The notes: a model not told the origin generated them from the letters alone. 64,000 bases of DNA from Parietaria judaica (GCA_954871525.1 OX940865.1:13716606-13780605); one strand, 5' to 3'; shown: positions 34,685 to 52,815, numbered from the stretch's first letter. Numbers and translations are program-made.

Positions 34685-35412
34685 TAGTACCAATCAAGAC
34701 TCAATCCAATGCGGTTGCCTTACGGTGAGGACTCCAGGCTCACTGCGTTGCCGTTTAGGTTTAAGCTTTTTCGATCACACAGTCCCATACTTGTATGATC
34801 TCCGATAACCGTGCAGTCCCATACATGCACAGTCTCGGGAACGTCCCATCAGCACATCCCCTTGCCCAGGCAATGTGGGACTGCACAGCTTACCCCGTCT
34901 TGCCCTCGTAGCTCACGGGATTAGTGACTGTCACAATCACCCCACCTAATGGGAGCCCGACATCCTCGTCGGCCACACTTCCGGCTGGGCTCGACTCTGA
35001 TACCATCTGTAACGCCTCGGCTGCTCAATCGAATCGACGACTGTCCCCACAGGCCAACAAAAGTCTTTTCAGCGTGCTTTGTCCTCACTCGCACGCTTCC
35101 CGAGAAACTTCTCAGGAGGTCACCCATCCCGGATTGCTCCAAAGCCATGCACGCTTAACTTTGGAGTTCCTATAAACGGGCTACCGAAAAGAAGATGCAT
35201 CTTGTTGACATAAGTAGTATCAATCAATTCATTTAAGCCTTTTCGATCACACAATCTCATACATGTATGATCTCCGATAACCGTGCAGTCCCATACCTGC
35301 GCTGCATAGTCTCGGGAACGTCCCATCAGCACATCTCCTTGCCCAGGCGATGTGGGACTGCACAGCTTACCCGGTCTTGCCCTCGTGGCTCACGGGATTA
35401 GTGATTGTCACA
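34685..35412 (-). mobile_element. Cassandra-type TRIM with 5S rRNA-derived LTR, one LTR truncated
   Basis: On the minus strand the 5' LTR spans 35412-35008 (405 bp, starts TGTGACAATC, ends CGTTACA). It contains a segment (about 35103-35171) closely like 5S rRNA, with AGTTAAGCGTGC (A box) and GGATGGGTGACCTCCTGAG (C box), the defining trait of Cassandra elements. Two bases after the LTR is a primer-binding site TGGTATCAGAGT (34994-35005). A very short internal region ends in a purine tract AGGTGGGGTGAT and the second LTR begins TGTGACAGTC at 34935. That LTR matches the first for about 180 bases, is interrupted by roughly 60 unrelated bases near 34700-34755 and ends at about 34685 before its 5S part. 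No protein is encoded; TRIMs move with help from other elements. Confidence 0.88.
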
Positions 35413-37995
35413 AGGACACTGTGAGATATATAAAAACACTCGGACAATATTAATATAAATATCACCTTGTTTTAACATAAAATATCAAATTACATAAAGA
35501 ATTGGGAGCACTTATGTTATTTTTTAAGCGACTGTTTTATAAGCAACATTCTTTTGTAAGCAGACTATACACATGCTAGTAGAAATCATTATTTATGTTT
35601 TTTTTTTTTACATAAAATTGTTATAGTTACGACGTTGAAATATTTTTAAAATATATTGGCGCTACTTGTTGCGGTTGTTGTTAACTGTATGCATGATTTT
35701 TTTATTTTTTATTTTTATATTAGGCACCACGTAGATCAAAATCCTGACTCCGTCACCGACCTAATTGTTGGGTTACGACCCATTACATTTTTTTAATCCA
35801 GTTGTTAAAAGTCGAGATTATATCTAATTCGGGAAGGCCGGAAAACCGAGATTGGACCCGGGAAAAAAACATCAGTGGACCCGATACCGATTACACTCCA
35901 ACTTATAATGCAAACTCGCACAAGCCATCGATTGTCGTCTTTTAAGTTAGCTTTCATTTCGTGGATTTTTGTTGACATACAATTTGGTGTATTGTCAAAG
36001 CACGTATCACAGGTGAATTTACCAAAAGGTCATCCAATCTACGCTCTAGTGGGTTAACTCGTGGGTCCTTTTTTGTGATTTGTCAGTCAATGAATAAAAT
36101 TTGTTCCATTCACTCGAGTCAATGGCATTTTTTTTTACTCTATGAACTTTCGATGCGTTTGCGTCTTTGATTTTTGATTTTCAATTTTAAAGCATAAAGC
36201 ATAAAGCATAAGGGAGTATTTTGGTCAAAATAAAAGTCTAAGGGGCAAATATAAAAATACGTGATGACATGAAGATTCAGAGCCTAAATGTATCCAAGGA
36301 AAGTTACCGTGCAAAATTGAGGGTTAAATTTATAAAATCGTACGAAATGTCTTTATTTATGTCAAACTATTTAAGAAATGCCCATTTGTATATAATGAGT
36401 AGTTTTTAAAAATGTTTAACACAAAATAGACATTTTGTTCATTTACTGTAAAATATATAGCGACAAAATTAATTGCGTGACAAATAATTTAAACAATCAT
36501 TGTCCTCTTAATTTTGATATAATCAGGGTAAAATGACCCAAGTTTTGATCAGGTAAAGTAACATGATCCAAAATTAAAAATTGACGGCAAAGTATTCAAC
36601 GTCAACATATGTTAAGCAAATAAGCGGCATATTTTTTTCTTTCGATTTATTCCGTAGAATTTAAAGTAGGGAAGGTACTAAATAGCTGGATAAGTACATA
36701 AATAGCTATATGCTAAAAATTATTGACAAAAAAAGTGTCAATCCATAATTATCAATTTAAGTATTTTTTTCGTTATTTTCCACTTCAAAGATTACCACCT
36801 CAATTGTTCAATAGTTTAGTGTTTTTTTTCTTCACGATTATTTCTTTATTTAATATCTATCCAACTCTTATGTCAAAATACTGCAAAGGTTTCAAAAGAA
36901 TTTGCAATTTTTCACGTATCTTCGGTTTTTTTCTTTCTTCTCGTAAATCGATTATATTACATGTTATTTGTATTTTTGTTTACATTTCATCACGTGATTT
37001 TTATTTATAACTCTACGTATTATCATTTCAAAATACTATGCAAAATTCACTTCTATTTTTCAATTTTAAACTAGATAAAATAAATGTATACATACAAAGC
37101 TACTGATATATATGTACATATTAGAAAGTTAACGAGCATATAAAAATAAAGATGAAAAATCAATAGGTGTATAAATTATTACTCTTCTTACCTAAAAATG
37201 TGTCAAAAAGTGAAATAAATGTGTTTTTTTTTAATGGGATGACACTGTCGGCCAAGGTTACAATGCGCTCTCGCATGACAAATCCATGACTTCTTGAATA
37301 GAGGAGTGGCGGAGTTATCACTTGGCAAGCAAGCTTTTAGTTAATGAAAGGTGTTCAAAAATGTATTGTTTTATTATTCCAAAGTTGCTGTGTGATAAAA
37401 GCCGAAGTGATACACTTGTGGACATGGAATTTATGAGGCTCCTTCTTAGTCAAACAACTTGACCCACACCCTTTATTTTCTGATTTCTCACTTGTGCATA
37501 ATTCCACACATTTTAATTCAAAGATGACAAATTAACACTGTTCCTCTTTGTACTTTGTTTTCTATCACTATCATGTTTCTATGGGAACCAAGTTTGGCCG
37601 TTTTCTTGTGATAATTAATAGTTGCCAATATTCAAAATTATATCATGTAGTGCACGTATATACTTGAAAATTTATTTTGTGTATAAACAAAAGTACTTAA
37701 GTTATATTTTGATTAATATCCACAGATATTTTGGTCCGTGTTCGCGGACAATTTGCGGTGGCTATATATTATTATAACTAAGTAGAGATGGCCATTCAGC
37801 TGCGTGAATTGGGCCGTATCAATGATTTCATCTTTTCAGACTCGATCCTCTTTGACTACAGTTGCGGTACTTCGAGTTAGATAGAGAGTATACACGTGGG
37901 GGTTTGCAGTAAGAAAACATGACGCCGAACAATCAAACCGATCGAAGAAAAAAAGATTGCGACTAATAAATTTTGATAAGATTATAGTAAATTAA
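35413..37995. other. Intergenic, nothing coding recognised
   Basis: AT-rich. ATAAAGC is repeated three times near 36190-36212. A phrase ATCCTGACTCCGTCACCGAC near 35742 resembles the end of a dispersed plant transposon, without a partner. No gene supported. Confidence 0.4.
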
Positions 37996-38337
37996 GGCCC
38001 AATTTGGTATTGTTGGGCTGTGATCAGAATTGCTTTTCAAAAGCAATTCAGTGAAAAGTGCTGTCAGTTTAAATAATTTAGTGTTTGGTAAATTTTATGT
38101 ATAAGCAGTTACTGTTTTAAGAAGTTATAATTTATCGTTTGGTAAAGTTTTTTTTTTTATTGCTTTTTAAATGTTAAAATGCTATAATAAACATATTATA
38201 ACTTAATTTCCTAACTAGTTAATAAAAATAGACGAGGTTCAATGTAAAATTTTACCTAAAGAAATAATAATAGTAATAAATAAATAAATTAAACTATTTC
38301 AAAATAAAGATCGATAAAAGTAAATCATTCAATAAAA

Positions 38338-39667
38338 TTATCGTCCCATCAAACTTGCAACAATTGAGTCTCTTATAGTTTTCATCTCCAAAGATCCTGG
38401 AATATCATGATTTTCTTCATTGTCGTTGTCATGATCATCATAGATATCAGAATCTTCAAAATCTAGATCGAAATTGGCAGACCTCCTAATATAATTATGC
38501 AAAGTCATTGTTGCAATGATTATCTTGACTTGTTTTGCAAATGAGAAGCTAGGCATATCACGTAGTATTTTCCACTTTTTCTTCCAGACTCCAAATGTTC
38601 TTTCGATCACACTTCTAAGCGAAGAATGTGCATGGTTAAACACTTCTTGGTAACCATTTGATTGTCCACTTAAATGAAACGTCGCAAGATGATATCTTTC
38701 CCCTTTATATGGTCCTAGAAATCCGTTCAGTAGTGGATATCCAGCATCAACCAAGTAATATATACCTATTAAATGAAGATAATTTTTCAAAATATGTATG
38801 TAAATACGTTATTGTATAAGCTTATTAAAATAGTTACTAAATGAATATGTATGTTGATGGGCTCAAACCTGTAGGTGGTTTCGGAAACTTAAGATTAGGA
38901 TCACGCAAAGCAGTTTGGAATATTCTTGCATCATGATCCGAACCTTCCCAGCCTGCATATGCGTAGATAAATTGCATATCAAAATTACACACTGCCATGA
39001 TATTTTGAGTTGGGACCCCCTTTCTTCCAATAAACGGCACTTGATCTTCAGGAGATACAACAGCTTGAACATGGACGCCATCAATAGCCCCAATGCAATC
39101 CTTAAAATTTATAAAGTCATTACTCATTAGTCAAGTAAAATGATTTAATTAAAAATCGTAAGAAAACAGTTTTACCTTAAAATGTGGCATGTATCTATTG
39201 TCGTTGAGAATTTCTTTCAAAGTGGATCTGAATTCTGGATCTTCTGGTTTTATTATGTTCGCACTCATATTGCATATACAACCTAAGACCATATTAAAAT
39301 ATCTGCTCACTGTTTCACCAGAATGTTGAAATCTTTCTCCGACTAATCGATTTGAGGCACCGTGACTTAACGTAAACAAAAACATTGCCAAGATTTCATC
39401 AACACTCATTCTTCTTTAATCTTCCAGCCCATAGTTTCTCTTAAGTTTATTGCTTAATTTGATGAATACGGTGATGTCCATTATAAACATATTATAACAC
39501 CTATGCCCATGTCCTCTTAAGAGCTCCATCAACCATACATGTCCTGTTTGAGAAGCATTCATACACGGTGTCTTATATATATATGTCAAATAATATTGTT
39601 TCATAAGATGTGACGTGGTACATATAATAAGATCCGTGATACTTTCTTCTTCCTCATCAACATCCAT
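38338..39667 (-). pseudogene. PIF/Harbinger transposase (ALP1/HARBI1-like), one in-frame stop
   Basis: Exons in transcript order: 39667-39176, 39100-38869, 38765-38338, with GT-AG introns and continuous frame, 383 codons. The N-terminal helical part (about 1-165) has SVDEILAMFLFTLSHGASNR. The DDE catalytic residues are all visible: GAIDGVH (first Asp), GSDHDARIF (second Asp) and SVIERTFGVWKKKWKIL (Glu). The end carries TLHNYIRR and an acidic stretch. A TAA at 39416-39418 interrupts the frame after NYGLED, and the following codons RRMSVDE continue in the same frame. It is therefore one substitution from open, or translation could restart at the ATG at 39409, which keeps the catalytic part. Called pseudogene because of that stop; no frameshift was seen. 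Confidence 0.85.
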
Positions 39668-39939
39668 CTTCTCGGTGTTTTATAAAAACACAGTCAAGCT
39701 GTTAAAAAAAAATTCAAACATGGAAAAGTAATATTAGAACATGAACTTTGATTTAAAAGAAAAAGATAGTCATTACAAACTTAAGAACAATAAAAAAGAA
39801 AAAACTCATGAAAGATTTTAAGAAATCTAACTATATTTCTAGATACTAAAAAAAAAACGATGGATCATGCTGTTTTTTGAGATTGCTCATACTTGAGCCA
39901 TGTAAGTATCATGTCTGCATCTTCAAAAGACATTAATAT

Positions 39940-40858
39940 CTATCTTTTCTCTTTGTTTAGGACTAACGTAGTCGTAAATAAATGTAAGTCACTTCCCCTC
40001 TCCAATCCAGGTAATGAGTTAACAACTTTCATCACACTAGCTATGTTTGAATCAGGCTGAAAACTTGCAGCTGTTGATGATGAACTTCTTTTCTCGACAA
40101 CATCACATAAACGCTCAATTTGTGCTGACAATTTTGCCGCACCTCCAACTTTCTCATTTTTTATTCCTCTTTTCCTTTTCTTTGAACCATATTCGAACGG
40201 TGTAGAATTTAATTTTTTCTTGGAATCATGTGACTCGGTATCACTTTCAAGTGGTATAACTTCTCCAGTTCCTTTTTCGAGTTCAATCGGAATAGTTCCA
40301 GAGGAAGGTGCCCAAGCATGATCACCAGAAGCTGTGGTATTCATGAACATCGTATCTAACTTCTCCATCAACTCTGGTTGAAGACCTTCTTTGCGAAATT
40401 TTGCCGCGTTAAGATGAACCTGTATAACGAAAAATATCTTTACTTAATCATAAATACGTGAAAAAAATATATAAAGATTATAAATATTAAATGGTAATTA
40501 CCTCTAATTTTTTGTCCCACCATTCGTCACTTGCATCGATCGTTCTTTTCTGAATATTCCAACCAAGGCCAGTTTCTTTGCCGATGAGTTGTTTCCATAA
40601 TTTCCAATCATTCTTGAGAGCATCCCATTTATTTTTTAGTTGCACTTTATCATAAATCTTTCCCGTGCTTACTCTAAAATTTTTCACTAAATTATCCCAT
40701 CCAACCTTTGTAAAATGAGTTCCAGGTCGTTGTCCACCTTCTACTTCTTTAATGCACAACTCACAAAAAAAATTCACGCTCTGCATATTCCAAATAGCCT
40801 TGATCTTTGAGACACTACCCTTATTTTCTACTGAACTTTCATTGTTTTGGCCAGCCAT
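39940..40858 (-). CDS. PIF/Harbinger MYB/SANT-like accessory protein
   Basis: Two exons, 40858-40502 and 40419-39940, GT-AG intron, 278 residues, apparently intact. The first exon encodes a Myb/SANT-like domain (family of L10-interacting MYB domain proteins): WNMQSVNFFCELCIKEVE, GWDNLVKNF, QLKNKWDALKNDWKLWKQL and DEWWDKKLE. The second exon has a basic nuclear-signal-like KKRKRG and a serine-rich stretch. In PIF/Harbinger elements this protein works with the transposase, helping nuclear import and binding near element ends (established for the family). It is divergent in function from host MYB genes. No lesion found. Confidence 0.87.
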
Positions 40859-41660
40859 CTAAAACTAAAATTATAAAATTCAATACTCAATTATAATTAT
40901 GCATTAGTTAGGGTTAAACAACAAATACATTAACGAAGACAAATATATATATATATATATATATATAAGAATTTGATACCAATATGGAACACTAGATGTA
41001 TATTTTTTTCTTATCAAGTGATAATTTATTTACATATTATTTTATTTCATGTTCGTACAGATGATATGCATCCATATATTTCAAAAAAAAAAAAAAACTC
41101 AATCAATATTCCTAAAGATTATATAGGCATTTATATCTTCAAAAAATAAAAAATAACAGCTCAATCATTATGAAACTGATACATGCATGTATATGTACAT
41201 GTCTATTTCGAAACTGATGCGTATTACGAAACTTGTATATGCCTAGTTCATGCATGTGTATAAACTGATATCAGCACATAAGTAATCATTATGAATCGCA
41301 AGAAAGTTTTACATTTTTTTGAGAAACATGATTTTTTGTGTACCTGTTTATGAAGAAAAAATTTTCTGAGCGAGGAGGAGAATTTCTGTATGTTTTAAGC
41401 GTAATTTGTGATAACCTAGAGAGTATTTTATAAACCCTAAATAGTAGTTAGAGAACAACGTGTTTATGGGGAGAAAATAAAGGAGGCATTGAAAAACTGA
41501 TTCCCTAGAAAGCATCCGTGAGTTGCTTTTGTATTTTGCCTAGAGAAAAGTCAGGATTATATTAGAAGGATTTTTTTTAACTAACCAAACGTAATATTTG
41601 CCTAAAACTTAAGAAAAAAGTAAAAGCACCCTTGTAAAAGCATTACCAAACTGGGCCTAA

Positions 41661-43222
41661 GTGTGAAGCGAACAAATCTTATACTTCCGGAACGAATCAC
41701 TATTATTTTATAAGTCATCTCTTATTAAAATTATTATTTTTATTTTGAATTAAATATTTAATCCTAGTGCATCGATGTTCGGTAACTTCACTATGATCTT
41801 TTTTAGAAACATGAAAGAAAATAATAGTTGTTTTTAATAGTATATTAATCGTACGGGATATATAATTTCATAATCAAGGTTTTCACGGCATATACGTCCC
41901 AATCTATATTGAGTGAAAGTGTGGACAAATGAAAGTCAAATTTCGAATGACATGCATGTCAAGTGAACAATAAAGTTGATTATTGAATTTATTTCGTTTT
42001 AAATTGAACATACCATTATGGGGCCACAACGATTTAATAGATTTAATATTGCATTATATCAACTATTATCAATCAAGTTACGTAATACAATATATATTTT
42101 TCTATAAATACAAATTTTTGAGAGAAAACAGAAATGTGTCACTGTGTTTTTGTAAAGTTAAAAATATGGACGATGGACCCACCTATTATTTTGTTACTTG
42201 TTCAACTAAATAACCCAAAAATTGAAAAATTGAATATGTTGCGTTATTAAACTAAATTATATTACCAATAATCTTTTGCCAAAAAAGAAGAGATAAAAGA
42301 TTTATTACGTTGCTTAACCAATAGTTTAATCAAGAATCAGCCAACTGAAAACGACACGCCTCATCAGGCCAATGAGATAGCGCCACATAGGAAAGTGAGG
42401 TGTCACTAGGAAGCTTGTTTTATTCTTTATTTTTCTTTCTTTAAAGTATCTCTTTTTATACACGAATATACGTATATATATATATTGATTATGCGGTTTC
42501 TCACCTGCTTCGGTTTAATTAATTTGATAGGATGGTACCAAGAAACTTCCAAACAATCGCATATTGTTCCGATCGGCATCTCATTAAAAAATAATATTTC
42601 AATTTCCGTTTATTTAAAATTTAAAATATCGTGGATTTTGCTTTGGATTAATTACAAAAATTCGAATTTATTTGGAGAATAATTCAACATTCTAATTTAG
42701 AAATTTATCATTTTTTTGAATGAATCAGTTAATGACTTAATGCTGAGGGAAAACCAAAAGAACTTGACGAATTTATTTTTTTAAAATTCCATTTTTTTCT
42801 TCTTCAAAATTTCACATTAAGGATTAAAATAAATATTTTTTTAAATACAGTTAATATTAAAAATAATGAATAAATAAAAAGGAAATGAAAGGGCGAGTGT
42901 GACTGTGACTCCCCAATAGATGCGAACCTCGTTTAGTGGGCTTGACAGAGACACCCAAATTTTCTTGCTTTTCAATTTTCTCGAGAAACAAACGCCTCTT
43001 TTTCTTCCTTGCTCCGGGAAAGAACGAAGCCTGAGAGGTTCGGTCACTGTGAGCTTGCCTCTCTCGATTTGGAAATCTCACGATCGTCGAGAACTCTCGG
43101 TCTAGTTTTGAATTCTTTTGTTGATTGATTCATTTCCTAGTGGCGATTTTGGAGAGTCTTGATTTCTAGGGTTTCGGATCTGAGACGGAGATCGATCTGG
43201 AAGATTCGGTTGTTTGTCTGGG
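41661..43222 (+). promoter_or_regulatory. Intergenic and promoter/5' UTR of the ECA gene
   Basis: AT-rich upstream DNA with a (TA)n patch near 42475. From about 42890 the sequence becomes mixed in composition with pyrimidine-rich runs, consistent with 5' UTR. The coding start is ATG at 43223 (GGGATGGGG). No other gene is supported. Confidence 0.45.
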
Positions 43223-48193
<4,971 letters not shown>

Positions 48194-49112
48194 GGAGCTC
48201 AAGACAACCGCTCATTACCGTATTCTTGTCCGAAAATGTGACAAAAATAATTTTTTTACGGTTTGGCCCTTTATCTCTCGCACCGGGATTTACGTGTGCC
48301 GAGAGAAGTCGATTAGGTTCACAATATGCAAGGTCATTACGCATTGAAATGCACTGATATTTTTTTGTAATGGAATGCTAATTAAACTTACCATAACCTC
48401 ATTTCCCATTTCCCTCTCTAATACTAGCTTGATGATTCACGTTTTCTTAATCGAAATTTGTTGCATTTATTACTCGTGTTTGATGAGGTAATATAGGCAT
48501 GTTTCTTTCGTCCGGTTTTGGTTTACCCGGGCCTTCCAAAAGTGGGTTCTGTCAAGATCCTGCTTATAAGATACCTGATTTTTTTCAAAATAGAAATTGG
48601 GGGTGGGATGAGGACGGGAAAGTTTAGCTACGGAACCGGGCCAGGGCCGGAACAGGGTTAGTCTGAGCTCCGAAGTGAAAGGGTGTGAGGTGAAGCAAAA
48701 ATGCATGACACAACTGCTTTTGTTTGCCTAATAATGTTGACCTGGCCATGCATTGGTGAGGGGAGAGAGACGTAATCAACACTCTTAAACTGAATGTGTG
48801 TCGTTTTTGTGAATTGCTTAGTCTTGAGTTGATGCAACGGCCATTCCTCGGCGGATACAACATCCATACCTAACATCACATCATCATCTCCATACGAAAT
48901 ACATATTAGGATAATCTTCATATATATATATATATATATATATAATATGGGTTTTCGTGAGGGTTTACGAAGCGTGGATTAGGAGGATAAATAATTGCCA
49001 TAACAACTCATTTTTCTTGCTAATGTTTTGGATCATAGATTTAGCCTTTGAAACTTGCCAACTTACACTACTTAAAATAATCAAAGCTCAAGTCCTCACT
49101 CTAAACCTTTAA

Positions 49113-49161
<49 letters not shown>

Positions 49162-49653
49162 TATTAATTTCCAAGATTAGCTTAAGCAATAGATTGTCGA
49201 TAAATGTGCATTAAACTACTCTACCATTACGATGTATTTAAGACCATATTAGTTATTTACACAATGGACAAATAAATGTTGATTAAATTCGTCATTTTAA
49301 GTTATTTCTGCACCAAAAAAAAAAAATAATAATCTAATTTATACAAAGAAGAGCCCTAGTCAACAAGTTACGTCACAACTCACATGTTATCTTATTGACT
49401 AGTCACACATGTCCAAATATAATAATCTAATTTATACATCAATATCAATTAACGCATAACCTTATACATGAGGTAAAAAGCTTGGTACGAAATTAATGCA
49501 TGCACTGCACAAGTACAACCCCTCTTACCTACTAATATAATAATACTATGAAAAACACAAGTTGGGTACTCAAAAACCACCTAATTATACATCAAATCCT
49601 CTCTATAAAATCTCACCTTCACAATCTGCATTTCCCTCCAACCACCTCACGCC
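48194..49653. other. Intergenic with microsatellites; ABCG promoter
   Basis: The first 200 bases hold the ECA 3' UTR. A (TA)n run lies at about 48919-48945 and a long (TAA/ATA)n microsatellite at about 49112-49160. A TATAAAA box at 49604-49610 lies about 45 bases before the ABCG start codon. No other gene supported. Confidence 0.6.
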
Positions 49654-51870
49654 ATGTTCCGCTCCGACGCCCCGCTTATGCCTCCGGCGACGCGTTTTGC
49701 ACCCGCCTCTGCAGCCACCGCTGCTCCGGTGAATCACGAGGCGGATCTCATTGACTTCCGCGACGACAGAATGCCGGTTGTCAAGAGAACACGCGTGAAC
49801 CCTACTCTCGGCGAGCTTCTGAAGTGGGTTGAAAGCGCTCACGACGTGGAGCTAGGGCTTCCGAGTAATGGCTCGGTGCGGTTATCTTCGTACCCATTTG
49901 TCTTGTCCTTTAAGAATCTCACTTACGGCGTCAAGATGCCGCGTAGAATGGCGTGTTTTGGTTCAGAAACTGCCTCGGGAGGAGGCGGTGGGGAGCACGT
50001 CGTGGTGGGGAACTCAAGGGTTTTGCTGAACGACATCTCGGGTGAGGCGAGGGAAGGCGAGATCATGGCGGTTCTAGGCGCGAGTGGGTCCGGGAAGTCG
50101 ACACTCATCGACGCCCTCGCAAACCGCATTTCAAAAAACAGCCTGCGTGGCTCGGTGTATCTGAACGGAGAGATGCTGGAGCCGAGGCTCTTGAAGGTGA
50201 TATCGGCATACGTCATGCAAGACGATCTTTTGTTTCCAATGCTAACGGTGGAGGAGACGCTGATGTTCTCGGCCGAGTTCCGGCTGCCGCGCTCTCTCTC
50301 TCGGGCGAAGAAGAGGTCTAGGGTTCAGGCACTGATCGACCAGTTAGGGCTGCGAAACGCAGCCCGGACGGTAATTGGCGACGAGGGCCACCGTGGCGTC
50401 TCTGGAGGGGAGAGGCGACGCGTGTCAATCGGTGTTGACATAATTCATGACCCGATTCTTCTCTTCCTCGACGAGCCGACGTCGGGGCTTGACTCGACGT
50501 CGGCGTTCATGGTGGTGAAGGTGCTGAAGCGGATCGCCCAGAGCGGGAGCGTCGTAGTCATGTCAATCCACCAGCCGAGCTACCGGATTCTCAGCCTGTT
50601 GGACCGGATGATCTTCCTCTCCCACGGTCAAACCGTATACAATGGTTCTCCGGAGAATCTCCCAGTCTTCTTTGCCGAGTTCAACCACCCGATCCCGGAG
50701 AATGAGAACCGCACCGAATTCGCTCTAGACCTGATCCGCGAGCTCGAAGAAACCCCAAACGGCACCAAAACCCTAGTTGAGTTCAACAAGTCCTGGCACG
50801 AGAAGAAGCGGAAGAATCGGAGGTCGGCCAGTGACTTCACCGGCGGAAGCTTAAGGAGGGCGAGCCTGAAGGACGCGATAAGCGCGAGTGTCTCGCGAGG
50901 GAAGCTTGTCTCGTCGTCGCTTGCCACGTTCGCAAACCCGATGTGGGCCGAGATGGTGGCGATTACTCGGCGCTCAATGACAAACTCACTCAGAATGCCG
51001 GAGCTCTTCGGTGTACGCATGGGTGCTGTGCTTGTCACCGGAACAATCCTTGCCACGATGTTCCGAAAACTAGACGATTCCCCAAAAGGCGTGCAAGAGC
51101 GGCTAGGGTTCTTTGCGTTTGCCATGTCGACCACATTCTACACCTGCGCCGAGGCCATCCCGGTGTTCCTCCAAGAGCGTCACATCTTCATGCGCGAGAC
51201 AGCGTATAACGCGTACCGGCGATCCTCCTACGTTGTGGCCCACGCGCTCATGTCCGTCCCCGGGATCCTAATCCTTTCCCTCGCTTTCGCGGCAGTGACG
51301 TTCTTCGCGGTCGGTCTGGCGGGCGGGAACGCGGGGTTCGCGTTCTTCTTCGCAACGATGTTTGCCTCGTTCTGGGCGGGGAGCTCATTCGTGACGTTCC
51401 TCTCGGGCGTGGTGACGCACGTGATGCTTGGGTACACTGTGGTGGTGGCGATCCTCGCCTATTTCCTCCTCTTCAGCGGCTTCTTCATCAGTCGGGACCG
51501 GATCCCGGATTACTGGATCTGGTTCCACTACCTCTCGCTCGTTAAATATCCGTACGAGGGCGTGCTGCAGAACGAGTTCGGCGACGCGTCCAAGTGCTTC
51601 GCGCGGGGGGCGCAGATATTCGACGGGTCACCGCTGAGGGCGGTGCCGGGGGCAGTAAAAGCCGAGCTGCTGCGGAGCATGAGCCGGACGCTGGGGGTGA
51701 ACGTGACGGTATCGACGTGCGTGACCACCGGAGCGGACGTGCTCCGGCAGCAGGGGATCACGGACCTCTCGAAGTGGAGCTGCCTGTGGATAACGGTGGC
51801 CTGGGGTTTCTTCTTCAGATTCCTCTTCTACTTGACACTGCTCTTCGGAAGCAAGAACAAGAGAACATAA
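49654..51870 (+). CDS. Half-size ABCG (WBC) transporter, intronless
   Basis: A 738-residue half transporter with the order nucleotide-binding domain then membrane domain. Walker [10 protein letters not shown] is at about 142-150, the signature VSGGE at about 249-253, Walker B LLFLDEP with Asp at about 273, then HQPSYRI (H-loop). The linker (about 395-430) is basic. The membrane domain has around six helices between about 450 and 735, with a loop carrying Cys residues before the last helix ([16 protein letters not shown]). The phrases [13 protein letters not shown] and [16 protein letters not shown] place it with the plant ABCG1/2/6/16/20 group, which exports lipid precursors of suberin and pollen coat (family knowledge); the exact paralogue is not decidable. 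It must dimerise at the plasma membrane. No intron; codon use is G/C-ending. The start has a TATA box 45 bases upstream. Confidence 0.95.
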   Translation: MFRSDAPLMPPATRFAPASAATAAPVNHEADLIDFRDDRMPVVKRTRVNPTLGELLKWVESAHDVELGLPSNGSVRLSSYPFVLSFKNLTYGVKMPRRMACFGSETASGGGGGEHVVVGNSRVLLNDISGEAREGEIMAVLGASGSGKSTLIDALANRISKNSLRGSVYLNGEMLEPRLLKVISAYVMQDDLLFPMLTVEETLMFSAEFRLPRSLSRAKKRSRVQALIDQLGLRNAARTVIGDEGHRGVSGGERRRVSIGVDIIHDPILLFLDEPTSGLDSTSAFMVVKVLKRIAQSGSVVVMSIHQPSYRILSLLDRMIFLSHGQTVYNGSPENLPVFFAEFNHPIPENENRTEFALDLIRELEETPNGTKTLVEFNKSWHEKKRKNRRSASDFTGGSLRRASLKDAISASVSRGKLVSSSLATFANPMWAEMVAITRRSMTNSLRMPELFGVRMGAVLVTGTILATMFRKLDDSPKGVQERLGFFAFAMSTTFYTCAEAIPVFLQERHIFMRETAYNAYRRSSYVVAHALMSVPGILILSLAFAAVTFFAVGLAGGNAGFAFFFATMFASFWAGSSFVTFLSGVVTHVMLGYTVVVAILAYFLLFSGFFISRDRIPDYWIWFHYLSLVKYPYEGVLQNEFGDASKCFARGAQIFDGSPLRAVPGAVKAELLRSMSRTLGVNVTVSTCVTTGADVLRQQGITDLSKWSCLWITVAWGFFFRFLFYLTLLFGSKNKRT

Positions 51871-52815
51871 TCAAATCTATATGTAATGTAATGTAATGCT
51901 GGATTCTGATTCCTTACTTTATGATACATTTTTATTTTTCTCATGATTGTTGATTTATGAGAAAATATTTAAGATTGCCGGAGAATATTACAAAAAGCTC
52001 ATTAAATTTGTATAATAGACGCAGTTAAATTCAATTTTGATAACTTTGCCGGTAGAAATACACATAACCGGTTTAAATATTGGGACAAATAACAAGTATA
52101 TGAAAAAAAATCGGTATTTTTCGATTTTTGAAATGAATCGACACGGTTAACCGGTTAAATGTCATTTTTGTTAGTCGATAATTTCAAAACCTGATTCCTT
52201 ATATTATGGATTAAAGCCGGACGCCGGTACCGGTAAATATCCGGGCCCGGCTTTTCACCTTAAAAAAACCGGCCTAATTTGAGTACATTGACGAAGGATA
52301 TCTCTCACTCATGGGCTTAAAAGTATCAAGCCCAGTAGCTTAGCTCTCAGTCTATTATAAGTCGGCGCATCTGACGTGGAATCACAGCCCGTGTCAGATC
52401 GGTGACGTCACACCGCAAATCTAAACCGTTAGATTGACAAGATGGAATCCTGATCGTCCACGAGAGGCTCCGACTATATATTCGCATCGTTAATCCCTTT
52501 CTCCGCCTCTCATCGTCCTCTTCTGAGAATTCGAGGGTTCTTCCCAAAGCTTCTTCGATCGATTGATTTATTGGTCTCTCTCTCTGAAAGGTACGAATTT
52601 CTTGCTCAAGATCTCAGCTTTGGTTATTATCGATCCAAAATTCTCTTTAATTTGTGCATCGAATGATTTTTTTGTTTTTTGAAATGCTTCGATCCATCAG
52701 TTCTTTGTATTAGATCTCGCATGGTGTTCGTTTGAGCTGTCGAGATTTTGGCATGTTAATTCATTTCTTGTTATGAAAATTCTCATTTTTTTTCCTATGA
52801 TTTGCAGGGCTGAAA
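51871..52815 (+). promoter_or_regulatory. Intergenic, promoter and 5' UTR with leader intron of RS2Z
   Basis: The 3' UTR of ABCG lies at the left. From about 52500 the sequence is pyrimidine-rich (CTCTCTCTCTG), with a donor TGAAAG|GTACG near 52591 and acceptor TTTGCAG at 52807, giving a probable leader intron of about 215 bases before the ATG at 52816. The patch TCAGATCGGTGACGTCAC near 52394 contains a palindromic TGACGTCA, a classic bZIP-binding core. Confidence 0.5.

Larger units (their letters stand above)
37996..41657 (-). mobile_element. PIF/Harbinger DNA transposon with both genes, 3.66 kb
   Basis: Terminal inverted repeats GGCCCAATTTGGTA (37996-38009) and TACCAAACTGGGCC (41644-41657), one mismatch, are flanked by TAA target duplications (37993-37995 and 41658-41660). 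Inside, on the minus strand, are the two genes expected for PIF/Harbinger: a MYB/SANT-like DNA-binding protein (39940-40858) and a DDE_Tnp_4 transposase (38338-39667). Order, target site and gene content define a complete element. Only one clear lesion was found, an in-frame stop in the transposase. Confidence 0.93.
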
